From Pseudomonadota bacterium (GTDB taxonomy: Bacteria; Desulfobacterota; JAPLJL01), in assembly GCA_026388655.1 (NCBI GenBank), contig JAPLJI010000054.1, positions 1-62,581 on the forward strand: 62,581 nucleotides of DNA, given 5' to 3'. Under the pieces are notes generated by a model. The model searched no databases and was not told where the DNA came from. It saw only the letters and a list, made by a program, of their open reading frames with translations. A program made the position numbers and the translations under genes. The number at the start of each line of letters is the position of its first letter. The stretch's first letter is position 1. Shown piece after piece: positions 35,527 through 43,814 of this stretch.

Positions 35527-36126
35527 TCAGGCATCCTCTTCAATCGGTTCCATGCCTTCCCAAAGCAGATCCACCAGTTCTTCCACCTGCTGATCCATCT
35601 CGGCCGGGGTGGCCCGCTTGCCTCCCATGATTTTCATGAAGACCAGGTGGTGCAGGGATCCGATCAGGGCCCGGGCGGCGATCTCCGGGTTGCCGGACCG
35701 GATCCGGCCCGCCTTCATTTCCCTTTCAAAATAAGCGACGAGCGCTTTAAGATCCCTCTGCATCGGGGATTTCTTGATCATCCACTTCAAGGGGGGCTTG
35801 TCCCGGGCCGCCCAGGACATGATCACCCGGGGCAGAATCTCGCTCATGAATTCCATCATCATCTTGGCTATTTTCTTGATATTTTCTCGGGCCTCCCCCC
35901 TGCTCTCGAGGCCTTCGAGCGCCTTCACCCAGAGGGGCGGATCTTCTATGCCCATGGCCTTCGCAAACATCTCGTTCTTGGTGCCGAACCGCTTGAAAAG
36001 CAGGGTCTCGGAAACCCCCGCCCGCTTGGCGATGACCATGGTGGAGGCGCCGAACCCGTGCTTCAGAAACTCTGCGCGCGCCGCCGTGATTATTTTCTCA
36101 TCGCTGATCGTTCTGGTGCGGGCCAT
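35527..36126 (-). CDS. TetR family repressor
   Basis: 199 residues. The N-terminal helix-turn-helix is KIITAARAEFLKHGFGAST then MVIAKRAGVSETLLFKRFGT; the rest is a helical ligand domain. It is encoded immediately upstream of the efflux genes on the same strand, as is usual for local repressors. A perfect palindrome lies 9 bases before its start. Confidence 0.92.
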   Translation of the reverse strand: MARTRTISDEKIITAARAEFLKHGFGASTMVIAKRAGVSETLLFKRFGTKNEMFAKAMGIEDPPLWVKALEGLESRGEARENIKKIAKMMMEFMSEILPRVIMSWAARDKPPLKWMIKKSPMQRDLKALVAYFEREMKAGRIRSGNPEIAARALIGSLHHLVFMKIMGGKRATPAEMDQQVEELVDLLWEGMEPIEEDA

Positions 36127-36134
36127 AAGTTGTA

Positions 36135-36152
36135 AGTAAGTACATACTTACT
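36135..36152. promoter_or_regulatory. Candidate TetR operator palindrome
   Basis: AGTAAGTA-CA-TACTTACT, a perfect 8-2-8 inverted repeat, sits directly upstream of the TetR gene. By position it would autoregulate the repressor and thereby the whole efflux operon. Size and symmetry fit a TetR site; binding is inferred. Confidence 0.65.
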
Positions 36153-36294
36153 ATTAAATTGTCAAGGGGGACAGGAAAAATCCTCCGCCTCCACCTTATT
36201 ATTGCGTTCCCCGATCTAATCGGTATTATCTTAATTAGATTTTTTGTACTAGTGTCGAAATTCATATTCTTACGGGATAACTTGATGGTTTAAT

Positions 36295-36822
36295 ATGCTG
36301 GCCAGAATTTACGAGAAATTAGCTTCGCCTAAGATCGCCGTTATCTTCGGCGTCTTATATCTGATCAACCAGGCCATCATTTATTCTATTCTTTCCCGGC
36401 TCGGCCCCGACGCCCTGAAGCTCCAGCTCACCCTCTCCAGCCAGGTTTTCGCCGAGATCCTGGCGAAATGGGGTGATGCCGGGCTAAAAATCTACCTGAG
36501 CCATTTTTATTTCGATTTTCATCATGTCATCCTCTATTCCGTCTGCCTGGCAAGCAGTATCGCCGTCCTGACGCATCGGAAAGGCCAGGCCCCTTCCTCT
36601 TTCGCCCTCTTTGCCTTCGTTCTTCCCTTCGCGGCCGCCAAACTGGATGTTCTCGAAAACACCTTGCACCTGATCATGATCTTCCACCGGGCTTACTTGA
36701 CCCCCGCCCTGGTGGCGGTCAGCGGGATCGCTACCAATGTCAAATGGCTTCTGGCTTTTGTCTCGGTTCTGATTGTTTTGTATTATTCCGTGAAAAATGT
36801 TTGGATGCGGTTTGAAAAGTAG
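36295..36822 (+). CDS. Hypothetical four-helix membrane protein
   Basis: 175 residues with about four membrane helices (about 15-32, 75-95, 103-120, 140-165). Between helices 1 and 2 is a soluble segment with LSRLGPDALKLQLTLSSQVF. I do not recognise a family. The last codons run into a dispersed repeat, and the TAG stop lies in the repeat itself (GTAGGGGCGGC), so the C-terminus may have been set by the repeat. Confidence 0.72.
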   Translation: MLARIYEKLASPKIAVIFGVLYLINQAIIYSILSRLGPDALKLQLTLSSQVFAEILAKWGDAGLKIYLSHFYFDFHHVILYSVCLASSIAVLTHRKGQAPSSFALFAFVLPFAAAKLDVLENTLHLIMIFHRAYLTPALVAVSGIATNVKWLLAFVSVLIVLYYSVKNVWMRFEK

Positions 36823-36844
36823 GGGCGGCCTTCAACGGCCGCCC
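36819..36844. repeat. Left-end remnant of the 134-bp GTAGGGG repeat
   Basis: GTAGGGGCGGCC followed by TTCAACGGCCGCCC forms a short hairpin. The first 12 bases equal the left end of the copy at 27455. It overlaps the stop codon of the membrane protein gene. Confidence 0.6.
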
Positions 36845-36880
36845 GATAAGGAAGTTAATGGAATGACTCCCCTTATATTT

Positions 36881-36953
36881 GTCATTCCCACGAAAGTGGG
36901 AATCCAGGCCTTCTTATTTGAAACAACTGGATCCCCGCTTCCGCGGGGATGAC
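36881..36953. repeat. Paired dRS3-like palindromic repeat, copy 3
   Basis: 73 bp: GTCATTCCCACGAAAGTGGG... then an AT spacer, then CTGGATCCCCGCTTCCGCGG...GATGAC. Its right end is 22 bases from the ATG of the FAH-family gene, and it supplies a spurious in-frame ATG to that gene. Confidence 0.82.
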
Positions 36954-36975
36954 AACAAATTGGGAATGGCAAAAA

Positions 36976-38013
36976 ATGAAACTCCTGAACTTTAAATCCG
37001 CTGAAAACACCATCACCCAATTCGGCGTCGTCATCAATGATATTGTTGTATCTTTTGATACCCTACAATTCAAATTCGGCAGTAAATATCCTCAACTTTC
37101 CGATCTCAACTCCTATCTTCAGAATTTCCCTGCCAGCGAAGACCTGGCCCGGGAGCTTCAGAAAAAGGGGGAAAAGGAATTCGCTTCCCTGAAACCGGAA
37201 GAGAAATTTCTTCTGGATAAAATCAAAATCCTGCCCGCCATTCCCAATCCTCCCGCCCTTTTTGATTTCGGCCTCACCCCCAAACACCTTCGGAATTCCG
37301 CCCTCACCATGATGAAATACGAAATGAAGTGGCCTCTTTGTTGGCTGGCGAAGCTGTTTATCAAAGCCCAATACCGGAGAATGAAGAAACGAAAGAATTT
37401 CATTTACTACAAGGGCAATCACAACTCGATCATCGGCGACATGGACAGCCCCATTTGGCCCTTATACTCATCTTACCTTGATGTCGAGCCGGAGCTGGGG
37501 ATCATTGTGGGAAAAGCCCCGTTTCATATGTCACAAGACGATCTCAAGCGATCCATCGCGGGGTATGTAATTTTCAACGATTTTTCCGCCCGTGACATTC
37601 AGTTTCCGGAGATGCGGCAATTTTTAGGCCCGGCCCGGAGCAAGGATTTTGAGAAAGGCAACGGGCTCGGCCCATTTCTGGTTACAACCGACGAGATAGG
37701 CGATCCCTTAAACCTGGATGTTACAATTAAAATCGGGGAAAGATACACCTGGAAAGGCACCACTCAAGACATCATCGCCCAGCCGACTGAAGTAATCCGG
37801 CATCTGACCACTTTCCGGTCTCTTCCGCCCGGGACGGTGATCGGGATGGGAACCATCCCCGGTTGTTGCGGCCTGGACCGTGACGAATGGCTGGAGCCTG
37901 GTGATTTAATCCAAATCACCTTCGACAAACTGGGAACCTTGAGGCATCCAATCCCAAAGGATATAGGACCTCTTGAACCAACGCGGTGGAAGGCTAGAAA
38001 AAACCTGAAATAA
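36976..38013 (+). CDS. Fumarylacetoacetate hydrolase (FAH) family protein
   Basis: 345 residues from the ATG at 36976; the ATG at 36949 lies in a dispersed repeat and is rejected. The FAH fold is shown by YYKGNHNSIIG, the metal-binding EPELGIIVGKA (Glu pair), GYVIFNDFSARDIQ, and TIPGCCGLDRDEWLEPGDLI. Members hydrolyse or decarboxylate beta-diketo or hydroxymuconate compounds with Mg2+. A diverged second copy of its last 34 codons is at 38828, on the far side of a PIN-domain pair. Confidence 0.87.
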   Translation: MKLLNFKSAENTITQFGVVINDIVVSFDTLQFKFGSKYPQLSDLNSYLQNFPASEDLARELQKKGEKEFASLKPEEKFLLDKIKILPAIPNPPALFDFGLTPKHLRNSALTMMKYEMKWPLCWLAKLFIKAQYRRMKKRKNFIYYKGNHNSIIGDMDSPIWPLYSSYLDVEPELGIIVGKAPFHMSQDDLKRSIAGYVIFNDFSARDIQFPEMRQFLGPARSKDFEKGNGLGPFLVTTDEIGDPLNLDVTIKIGERYTWKGTTQDIIAQPTEVIRHLTTFRSLPPGTVIGMGTIPGCCGLDRDEWLEPGDLIQITFDKLGTLRHPIPKDIGPLEPTRWKARKNLK

Positions 38014-38135
38014 ACCCAAATCAGATACAATTTAATTAAATGCCCCCTCTCTGGATTAAGAATTTAAATTTTAACCAGTACCGTAAAAACATTTCTTTTC
38101 TAACATCAGAAAAAGTCTTATAATAACTCTTAATT

Positions 38136-38576
38136 ATGATAATTTACTTGGATATTTGCTGCTTGAAACGGCCTTTTGATGATCAGTCCAAGCCAAGGAT
38201 CCGGGCTGAGTCCAGGGCAATTGCCTCCATCCTAGAAGCTGTTGAGGAAGGTGATTACCAATTAATACGATCCCCCGCCTTGGATTTCGAAAATTCCCGC
38301 AACCCGGTTGAAAATCGTCGTTTGATTGTTGAAACCTGGCTTGAAAAATTCAGCAAAAAAATACCTCTATCTCCAGAAGTCGAAAAAAGGGCTTTTGAAT
38401 TGAATAATAAAGGGATAAGACCGCTGGATGCTTATCACATCGCCTTTGCGGAGAAATCCCAAGCCGTTTTCTATATAACCTGCGATTATAGGCTATTAAA
38501 AATCCGCCATGAGCTTAAAGATGACCTTAAAACCAAGGTGATTAACCCGACTGAATTAATAATCCGGAGGATATAA
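38136..38576 (+). CDS. PIN-domain ribonuclease, VapC-like toxin candidate
   Basis: 146 residues. It opens with IIYLDICCLKRPFDD (first acidic residue) and later has PLDAYHIAFAEKSQ and ITCDYRLLK, the acidic positions of the PIN nuclease fold. The base composition is more AT-rich than most neighbours. The stop is 2 bases before the next ATG. PIN plus a small partner gene suggests a toxin-antitoxin pair with the toxin first, the reverse of the usual order. Confidence 0.82.
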   Translation: MIIYLDICCLKRPFDDQSKPRIRAESRAIASILEAVEEGDYQLIRSPALDFENSRNPVENRRLIVETWLEKFSKKIPLSPEVEKRAFELNNKGIRPLDAYHIAFAEKSQAVFYITCDYRLLKIRHELKDDLKTKVINPTELIIRRI

Positions 38577-38578
38577 CC

Positions 38579-38794
38579 ATGCGAAAGTCCCTGGAACTTA
38601 GTGACCCCGAGATTCGACAAGAAGGTTGGAAGGTATTAACTCAAAGGCTTGGTCTTTCCGGCGCTATGCGGTTTCTGCTTCAGTATGAACAAGGATATAA
38701 CGACTATTCAAAAGAACGCGAAGAACTTTTTCAAGATCTAAAAATTAACGATTTGACAAAAGAATTAAGAAAACGGAAAAATCCCAAGCCGTAA
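38579..38794 (+). CDS. Small partner of the PIN protein, candidate antitoxin
   Basis: 71 residues, good ribosome site (GGAGG). It is charged and helical: MRKSLELSDPEIRQEGWKVL then LGLSGAMRFLLQYEQGYNDY and a lysine-rich tail. I do not recognise a named antitoxin family. Tight coupling to the PIN gene is the only evidence for an antitoxin role. Confidence 0.65.
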   Translation: MRKSLELSDPEIRQEGWKVLTQRLGLSGAMRFLLQYEQGYNDYSKEREELFQDLKINDLTKELRKRKNPKP

Positions 38795-38827
38795 AAACCA
38801 CGTTAACATAATTGACTTTTAAACCCC

Positions 38828-38932
38828 ACTGACCACAATCATCTTCGATAAACCCGTTACTCTCCGCCGCCCGATCCCAAAGAATATCGGCCCTCTTGAA
38901 CCCACCCGCTGGAAACCCCGCAATTTATTGTA
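38828..38932 (+). pseudogene. Orphan 3' fragment of an FAH-family gene
   Basis: 34 codons and a TAG read LTTIIFDKPVTLRRPIPKNI then GPLEPTRWKPRNLL, closely matching the end of the intact gene (ITFDKLGTLRHPIPKDIGPL, EPTRWKARKNLK). No upstream part exists. Together with the intact gene it brackets the PIN pair as a direct repeat of about 100 bp. Confidence 0.82.
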
Positions 38933-39063
38933 GTCTGCCGATTCATCGGCGGTTTTCAAAAGCGCCCGATCCCTACGTTGTTGGGATAAACCCCTCTGAA
39001 GTCGAGACAAGTAAATCGGGAAACTAAAAAGATTTCAAAGATTTATTTATTAAAATTATTCTG

Positions 39064-39114
39064 TGGAGTGCATCGGCTTGCCGATGCATTGCATTAGCAA
39101 GCTAATGCGCTCCA
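39064..39114. repeat. Twin-palindrome REP-like element, copy 1
   Basis: Two adjacent near-perfect hairpins, GCATCGGCTTGCCGATGC and GCATTAGCAAGCTAATGC, are bounded by TGGAG and CTCCA. A related, rearranged copy is at 53591-53666. The surrounding 38933-39275 spacer also has a GCCGATTCATCGGC hairpin and no gene. Confidence 0.8.
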
Positions 39115-39275
39115 TAAAAACATCCGGCGGGATTATATTAAGCTTGAAGTCTGGCGGCTAGTTTTTCTGAAGAAATCTTTTCGCGTCTTATTTTAGAATG
39201 AAAAAGATCACCAAACACCAAAGTAAAGACCTGACCCCGGAATTTCGAGCCTGTTCCTACGGTCTTTTTTGGCCT

Positions 39276-40580
39276 TCAGCTTTTTCTTATTGCCACATTT
39301 CGTCCGGGTTCATGTGTGTTGTGTTTTCTCCGATACCCGATGTTCCCACTCAGGTAAAGGAACGGATGGCTCCGGTTCTCCCAAAACCTCCGGAGAATCT
39401 CAGCGGGCTTGAAAAACTCCCTTCCCACCCAGTCGGAGCCCGCCTGCAGTTCCTCCGGCGACATCTTCAGCGGGTGGAAGACCACGCTTCCGCAGTCGTA
39501 CTTGGACCAATCCTTTTCGAAGATCCTCCCCTCCTTTTCCATTTGTTCATAAAGGATCGTCCCCGGAAAAGGGGTCAGGATGCTGAAGTTGGCGTAAGCG
39601 ATCTTGTTTTTTTTGTAGAAATCCAGCATCTGTTCGAAGATATTCTTGTCATCCGTGTCAAAACCGAAAACCGTCCCGGCGATAATGTGGATCCCCGCCC
39701 GATGAATTTGCTTGATGAGCGCGGCGTAATCCTCCACTTTGTTGCATTTTTTATTGGCCTGTTTGATTGATTTTCGATTCACGCTTTCAATCCCGATAAA
39801 AAGCCCCAGGCAGCCGCTTTGGCCCGCCAGTTCCACCAGTTCCCGGTCCTGGGCAAAGCCCAGAATCGCCTGCCCCCCCCATTTGATTTTCAGCGGGATC
39901 AATTTAGTGAAGAGTTCCTTGGCGAATTTCGGGTTGCCGACGATATTATCGTCCACGAAAAAGAAATATTTATCTCCGGAAAGTTTTATCTCCGTGATGA
40001 TTTCGTCCACGGGCCGGGAACGAAACTTGGGACCGTAAAATTTCGTGACGCTGCAGAAGGTACATCGATAGGGGCACCCGCGCGAGGCCTGGACGGGTGT
40101 GTAGAACATCTTATTCTTAACCAGATCGTATTTGGGGGATGGCATGTTTCTCAGGTGAAAGAATTCTTCGCTCCGGTAGATTTTTTTAAGCTCCCCGCGT
40201 TTAAGATCGGTGATAACACTATCCCAGACACATTCCGCCTCGCCCACAACCACGGAATCAAAATGCGCCGCGGCTTCGTCGGGCAGGCTGGAAGGATGGA
40301 TCCCCCCCGCGATGGTGATCACCCCTTTCTTCCGAAATTCCCGGGCGATTTCATATCCTCTCTTAGCCTGGGCGGTCATCATGCTTACTCCCGCCACCGA
40401 ACCTCGGCCGAGGTTGAAATCGATTTCCTCCACTTCTTCGTCGGTTATTTGAACCTCGATCTCGGGCGGGCAAAGCGCGGCTACGAGGGGAAGGGTGAGC
40501 TGCGGGATCCTTCGGCCCTTTTCCATCCGCATTTCTTTGTAGAGCGGATAAATAAGTTCTATCTTTCCCGTGAATCCCAT
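39276..40580 (-). CDS. B12-binding-type radical SAM protein
   Basis: 434 residues. The N-terminal ~130 residues resemble a cobalamin-binding fold (GVSMMTAQAKRGYEIAREF, IAGGIHPSSLPDEAA) but no DxHxxG is seen. The radical SAM core has CPYRCTFC (CxxxCxxC) after QASRGC, then FFFVDDNIVGNP. The C-terminus (HPLKMSPEELQAG) matches the usual tail. Class B-type methylases and rearrangement enzymes share this layout; the substrate is unknown. Nothing nearby identifies it. Confidence 0.87.
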   Translation of the reverse strand: MGFTGKIELIYPLYKEMRMEKGRRIPQLTLPLVAALCPPEIEVQITDEEVEEIDFNLGRGSVAGVSMMTAQAKRGYEIAREFRKKGVITIAGGIHPSSLPDEAAAHFDSVVVGEAECVWDSVITDLKRGELKKIYRSEEFFHLRNMPSPKYDLVKNKMFYTPVQASRGCPYRCTFCSVTKFYGPKFRSRPVDEIITEIKLSGDKYFFFVDDNIVGNPKFAKELFTKLIPLKIKWGGQAILGFAQDRELVELAGQSGCLGLFIGIESVNRKSIKQANKKCNKVEDYAALIKQIHRAGIHIIAGTVFGFDTDDKNIFEQMLDFYKKNKIAYANFSILTPFPGTILYEQMEKEGRIFEKDWSKYDCGSVVFHPLKMSPEELQAGSDWVGREFFKPAEILRRFWENRSHPFLYLSGNIGYRRKHNTHEPGRNVAIRKS

Positions 40581-40646
40581 GCGATTAAAGCGTCCTCCTT
40601 AGGCGGTAAGAATAACAAATCTTCCGGAATCTTTTCGCCTGATTAA

Positions 40647-41702
40647 TCAGCCGCGCAGGTATTTTTCCTCCCCCATTCCGAAAAACTTGTCTGCGGATAT
40701 TTTACTGCCAGTAGAATCCTTGATGTAGCCACGGAATTTGCCGAACGGGCCCTGATACTTGGTTTTTAACACCAATAAATTCATGTCGATGTTGCCCGGG
40801 ACCGTCGGGGTGAACACAATGTCAATCATCCCGTAAGCATCCTTGATGATCCAGTCTTTTGCAATACCCTCCGGGCGGGAGAATTTGACCGGAGGCAGCA
40901 AATGTAACTTGCCGCCGATCCAGAGACAGTTTTCGTTGTATCTTTCCTGATCCTTAACTTGATTACAGGTAAGATTAAAACCGGTCAGCTTGCCCAATTC
41001 GTGGCCTACCCCCGTAACCCAGTCGTATTTCAACACATACGGATAAAAAGCCTTGTGGTCATCAATGATGGCGAAGCTGGTCGCCTGAGAGAAAACGACC
41101 GAATTCTCCCCCAGGGTCAGGGTTCCCTGCATCGGCATCAGGCACTTGTGGGAATACAACGCCCGGTTTTCCCCCAGGGGCAGGGAGACCACGATGGGGG
41201 TGACCCGCTTCAAGTCGTGGATCGCCTCAAAACGGGCTTTCACGTCCGGCATCTTTTTAAATTCGTTTATTTCCAGCTCGATAACGAATTTTTCCTGGTC
41301 CAGGTGGTCGTGAATCCGGAGATTGAAATCCCGGGAAAGGTAAACCCCCTCGGAATTCCAGAGCGAGCCGGGGATTTTCAAAGACCAGGCCGGGACGATC
41401 TTTTCGTAAAGGAATTTCTTGTCTTTTTTCCTGTCGTAGCAGATGAACTGGACCAGGCCCGCCAGCTTGGCGCTGTAAAGCACCGCCAGCATGAAAAAAT
41501 CCTCATTCCCCAGCTGGAAGGCCTGCCATTCCTTCAGGCGCTGGTTGTTGATGAAGCGAGGGTAGGCCCGGCCCAGGGGATTTTTCGCCTCCAGGGGATT
41601 AACCGTCTGGAAGGGCCGATCGAAAGTCCCGAAATTAAATCTTCCCCGGGTAACCAGGCTTCCCGGGTTGGGAAGGATCTCCCGTTTGTACTCAGCAGTC
41701 AT
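40647..41702 (-). CDS. DUF2804 family protein
   Basis: 351 residues, no signal peptide. It shows the DUF2804 pattern: an N-terminal LEAKNPLGRAYPRFINNQRL then KEWQAFQL, a central YVLKYDWVTGVGHELG-type segment, and NCLWIGGKLHLLPPVKF near the end. The family has no known enzymatic function. It is upstream of, and on the same strand as, the radical SAM gene, with a 66-base gap. Confidence 0.82.
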   Translation of the reverse strand: MTAEYKREILPNPGSLVTRGRFNFGTFDRPFQTVNPLEAKNPLGRAYPRFINNQRLKEWQAFQLGNEDFFMLAVLYSAKLAGLVQFICYDRKKDKKFLYEKIVPAWSLKIPGSLWNSEGVYLSRDFNLRIHDHLDQEKFVIELEINEFKKMPDVKARFEAIHDLKRVTPIVVSLPLGENRALYSHKCLMPMQGTLTLGENSVVFSQATSFAIIDDHKAFYPYVLKYDWVTGVGHELGKLTGFNLTCNQVKDQERYNENCLWIGGKLHLLPPVKFSRPEGIAKDWIIKDAYGMIDIVFTPTVPGNIDMNLLVLKTKYQGPFGKFRGYIKDSTGSKISADKFFGMGEEKYLRG

Positions 41703-41866
41703 GGCGTGCAGATTTTATCGCTAACCGGCTTGAAAGGGCAAATGGACGCCGGGCAATATTTCGAATCAGAGCCGGAAGGTTATCAGGTCATCGGGAAACC
41801 GGGGTGTTCAGAAGTTCAAATTCCCAAGCCCAAATGCCAAATGAATTTCAAAATCCAAATTTTAAA

Positions 41867-41939
41867 TTGTAGTTGCCTCATTTATGAGGCTTTAATCGGT
41901 GGAAATATTTTTTCAGCCCGATAAATCGGGCAACTACAA
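41867..41939. repeat. Small inverted-repeat element (TTGTAGTTGCC ends)
   Basis: 73 bp with perfect 11-bp ends, TTGTAGTTGCC and GGCAACTACAA, and internal stems CTCATTTATGAG and CCCGATAAATCGGG. No ORF. The surrounding 41703-42214 spacer is otherwise AT-rich with no gene; it would contain the promoter of the chemosensory operon. Confidence 0.7.
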
Positions 41940-42214
41940 TAATCTTGGAGCACTCTTTAGACACTTAGGGTTCAGCCTTTTCTCGCCTGCCTGTCCAACG
42001 AAGCCTTGGCGAAGTTGGATCTAGCCTTTCCCGCCTTTCTCGCTTTATTAATATTTAAACCAGGTAAATAAGCTCGATCGGGTAAGTCAGATAATACAAA
42101 CCCGCAGCCCGAAAAAGGATGATTTGCCCTAACTCCTCTTAATATATAATAATATTCTTTGCATTGCCTCGGGGGCTATGATAAATTTTTGGTTTAGATC
42201 GAAAGGCCCATAAC

Positions 42215-43447
42215 ATGAGTCTGGTAGGACGTCTGGAAGACCTAAGCCTGGGTGATATCCTGCAGATTATCGCCCTTTCCGGAAAGTCCGGGGTGCTCAC
42301 CCTGAGCAACCGGGGCAATGAATCCCGGATTATTTTCAAGAACGGCCAGATCATCAGCACCTTAAACCCCGGGGAAAAAGAAAATATCGCCAGCCTCCTG
42401 ATTCGGGAAGGGGTAATCAACCTTCCCATTCTGAAGGACGCCGTTTCCCACCTGCGCACCATCAAATTCCGCCGGAACCTGGCCTGGATCCTGTCGGAAC
42501 GGTTTGGCCAGGACCAGGATAAGATCGAAAGCGCGGTCCGCCGCTTCGTGGAAAAAAATGTCCGCCGCCTGTTTGAATGGAAGGACGGCCTTTTCAACTT
42601 CGATCTCAAGGAAACCGAGGAAGAAATCGAGAAGCTCACCATCGATCCCCTCCAGCCCCTCCTCCGCAAGGGGATCAGCCCCCCGGCCCTGATCATGCCG
42701 GCTCCCGCGCCGGGCCAGGCCGGCTCCCCCTCGGATAACCTCGCCGAACTCTTCAAGGGCTTCGCCGCGGACGAGGCGCTCTCCCCCGAGGGGGATGAAT
42801 TTCTAGCCAGCGTGCGCAAGGAAATCTCCCGGACCACGGGGGAAAACCTGGATTTGCCCCGCCCGGGAGGGGAAGCGGGGGACGAACCGGTCATGGCCAG
42901 CCCCGGCCTGCGCCTACTCCGGTCGATGGTGGAGGAATTGAGCGACCCCAACCGCTACGCCGACATTTCCCTCCTGGTGCTCCGTTTTGCGAGCGAGATC
43001 ATGAACCGGGCCGTGCTCCTGATGGTCCGCAAGCGGGTCATCGCCGGCCTGGGCCAGTTCGGCATCCGCTTGAGCGACGGGATCAACCCCGAAAACCGGG
43101 TCCGGGAGGTCCGGATCCCCATTGATGAGATTTCCATCTTCCGCGAGGTGGTGGAAAACAAGGTCCCGATCCGGCGCAAGCTTCGGCGCGCCAATCCCTG
43201 GGAGGAATACTTCCTGCAGATGCTCGGGAGCGAGCAGCCGGAAGAATCCTTTTTCGGCCCGATGATCAGCCGCGGCCAGGTGGTAATCATCCTTTACGGG
43301 GATAACCTGCCCGAAAGGCGGCGCATCGGGGATTCCACCGGATTGGAAATCTTCCTCTCCCAGGCCGGCCTGGCCATGGAAAAAGCCTTTTTGGAGCGGA
43401 AACTAAAGGAGGTTCCCACCCTTGGCAAAGAACATTCTCATAGTTGA
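42215..43447 (+). CDS. DUF4388 (PatA-like N-terminal) protein
   Basis: 410 residues. DUF4388 at about 3-100 (MSLVGRLEDLSLGDILQIIA, GVLTLSN, IIFKNGQII); a middle Pro-rich linker; then a C-terminal domain of unknown type (about 235-400; GRRLRR-like basic region near VPIRRKLRRANPWEEY). DUF4388 proteins are frequent in deltaproteobacterial chemosensory and gliding clusters. First gene of the long che operon; it overlaps the CheY gene by 26 bases. Confidence 0.82.
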   Translation: MSLVGRLEDLSLGDILQIIALSGKSGVLTLSNRGNESRIIFKNGQIISTLNPGEKENIASLLIREGVINLPILKDAVSHLRTIKFRRNLAWILSERFGQDQDKIESAVRRFVEKNVRRLFEWKDGLFNFDLKETEEEIEKLTIDPLQPLLRKGISPPALIMPAPAPGQAGSPSDNLAELFKGFAADEALSPEGDEFLASVRKEISRTTGENLDLPRPGGEAGDEPVMASPGLRLLRSMVEELSDPNRYADISLLVLRFASEIMNRAVLLMVRKRVIAGLGQFGIRLSDGINPENRVREVRIPIDEISIFREVVENKVPIRRKLRRANPWEEYFLQMLGSEQPEESFFGPMISRGQVVIILYGDNLPERRRIGDSTGLEIFLSQAGLAMEKAFLERKLKEVPTLGKEHSHS

Positions 43448-43814
43448 AGACTCCGCGGCCATGCGGAGCATGATCGACTCCATCCTCGGGGAGACGGTGG
43501 GAGAGGAATTCCTGATCACCGAGGCCCAGAACGGCTTTGAAGCCCTGAAGCTCCTGCCCCGGATCCAGTTTGACCTGATCCTGACCGACATCAACATGCC
43601 CGACATCAACGGCCTGGAACTCCTGACTTTTTTGAAATCCAACCCCCGCTACCGGGACATCCCGACCTTGGTCATCACCACCGAGGGCAAGGAAGAGGAT
43701 CGCCGGCGGGGACTGGCCCTGGGGGCCGATGAATACCTGATCAAGCCTTTCACCCCGGAGAGCCTGATCGCCTCGATCAAACGCCTGCTGGGAAAAACCG
43801 GACCGAAGGGATGA
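43422..43814 (+). CDS. cheY: CheY-like response regulator
   Basis: 130 residues, TTG start at 43422 after a clear GGAGG at 43408. It is a stand-alone receiver: EDSA (acidic pocket), Asp56 in LTDINMPD, conserved Thr in LVITTEG and Lys in LIKPF. It has no output domain, and the cheA gene begins 4 bases before its stop. It is the likely phosphorylation target of the CheA here. Confidence 0.9.
   Translation: MAKNILIVEDSAAMRSMIDSILGETVGEEFLITEAQNGFEALKLLPRIQFDLILTDINMPDINGLELLTFLKSNPRYRDIPTLVITTEGKEEDRRRGLALGADEYLIKPFTPESLIASIKRLLGKTGPKG

Noticed and set aside
36949-36975. Upstream ATG extending the FAH-family protein by MTTNWEWQK
   Set aside because: That ATG lies in the right arm of a dispersed palindromic repeat, and the family begins near MKLLNF.
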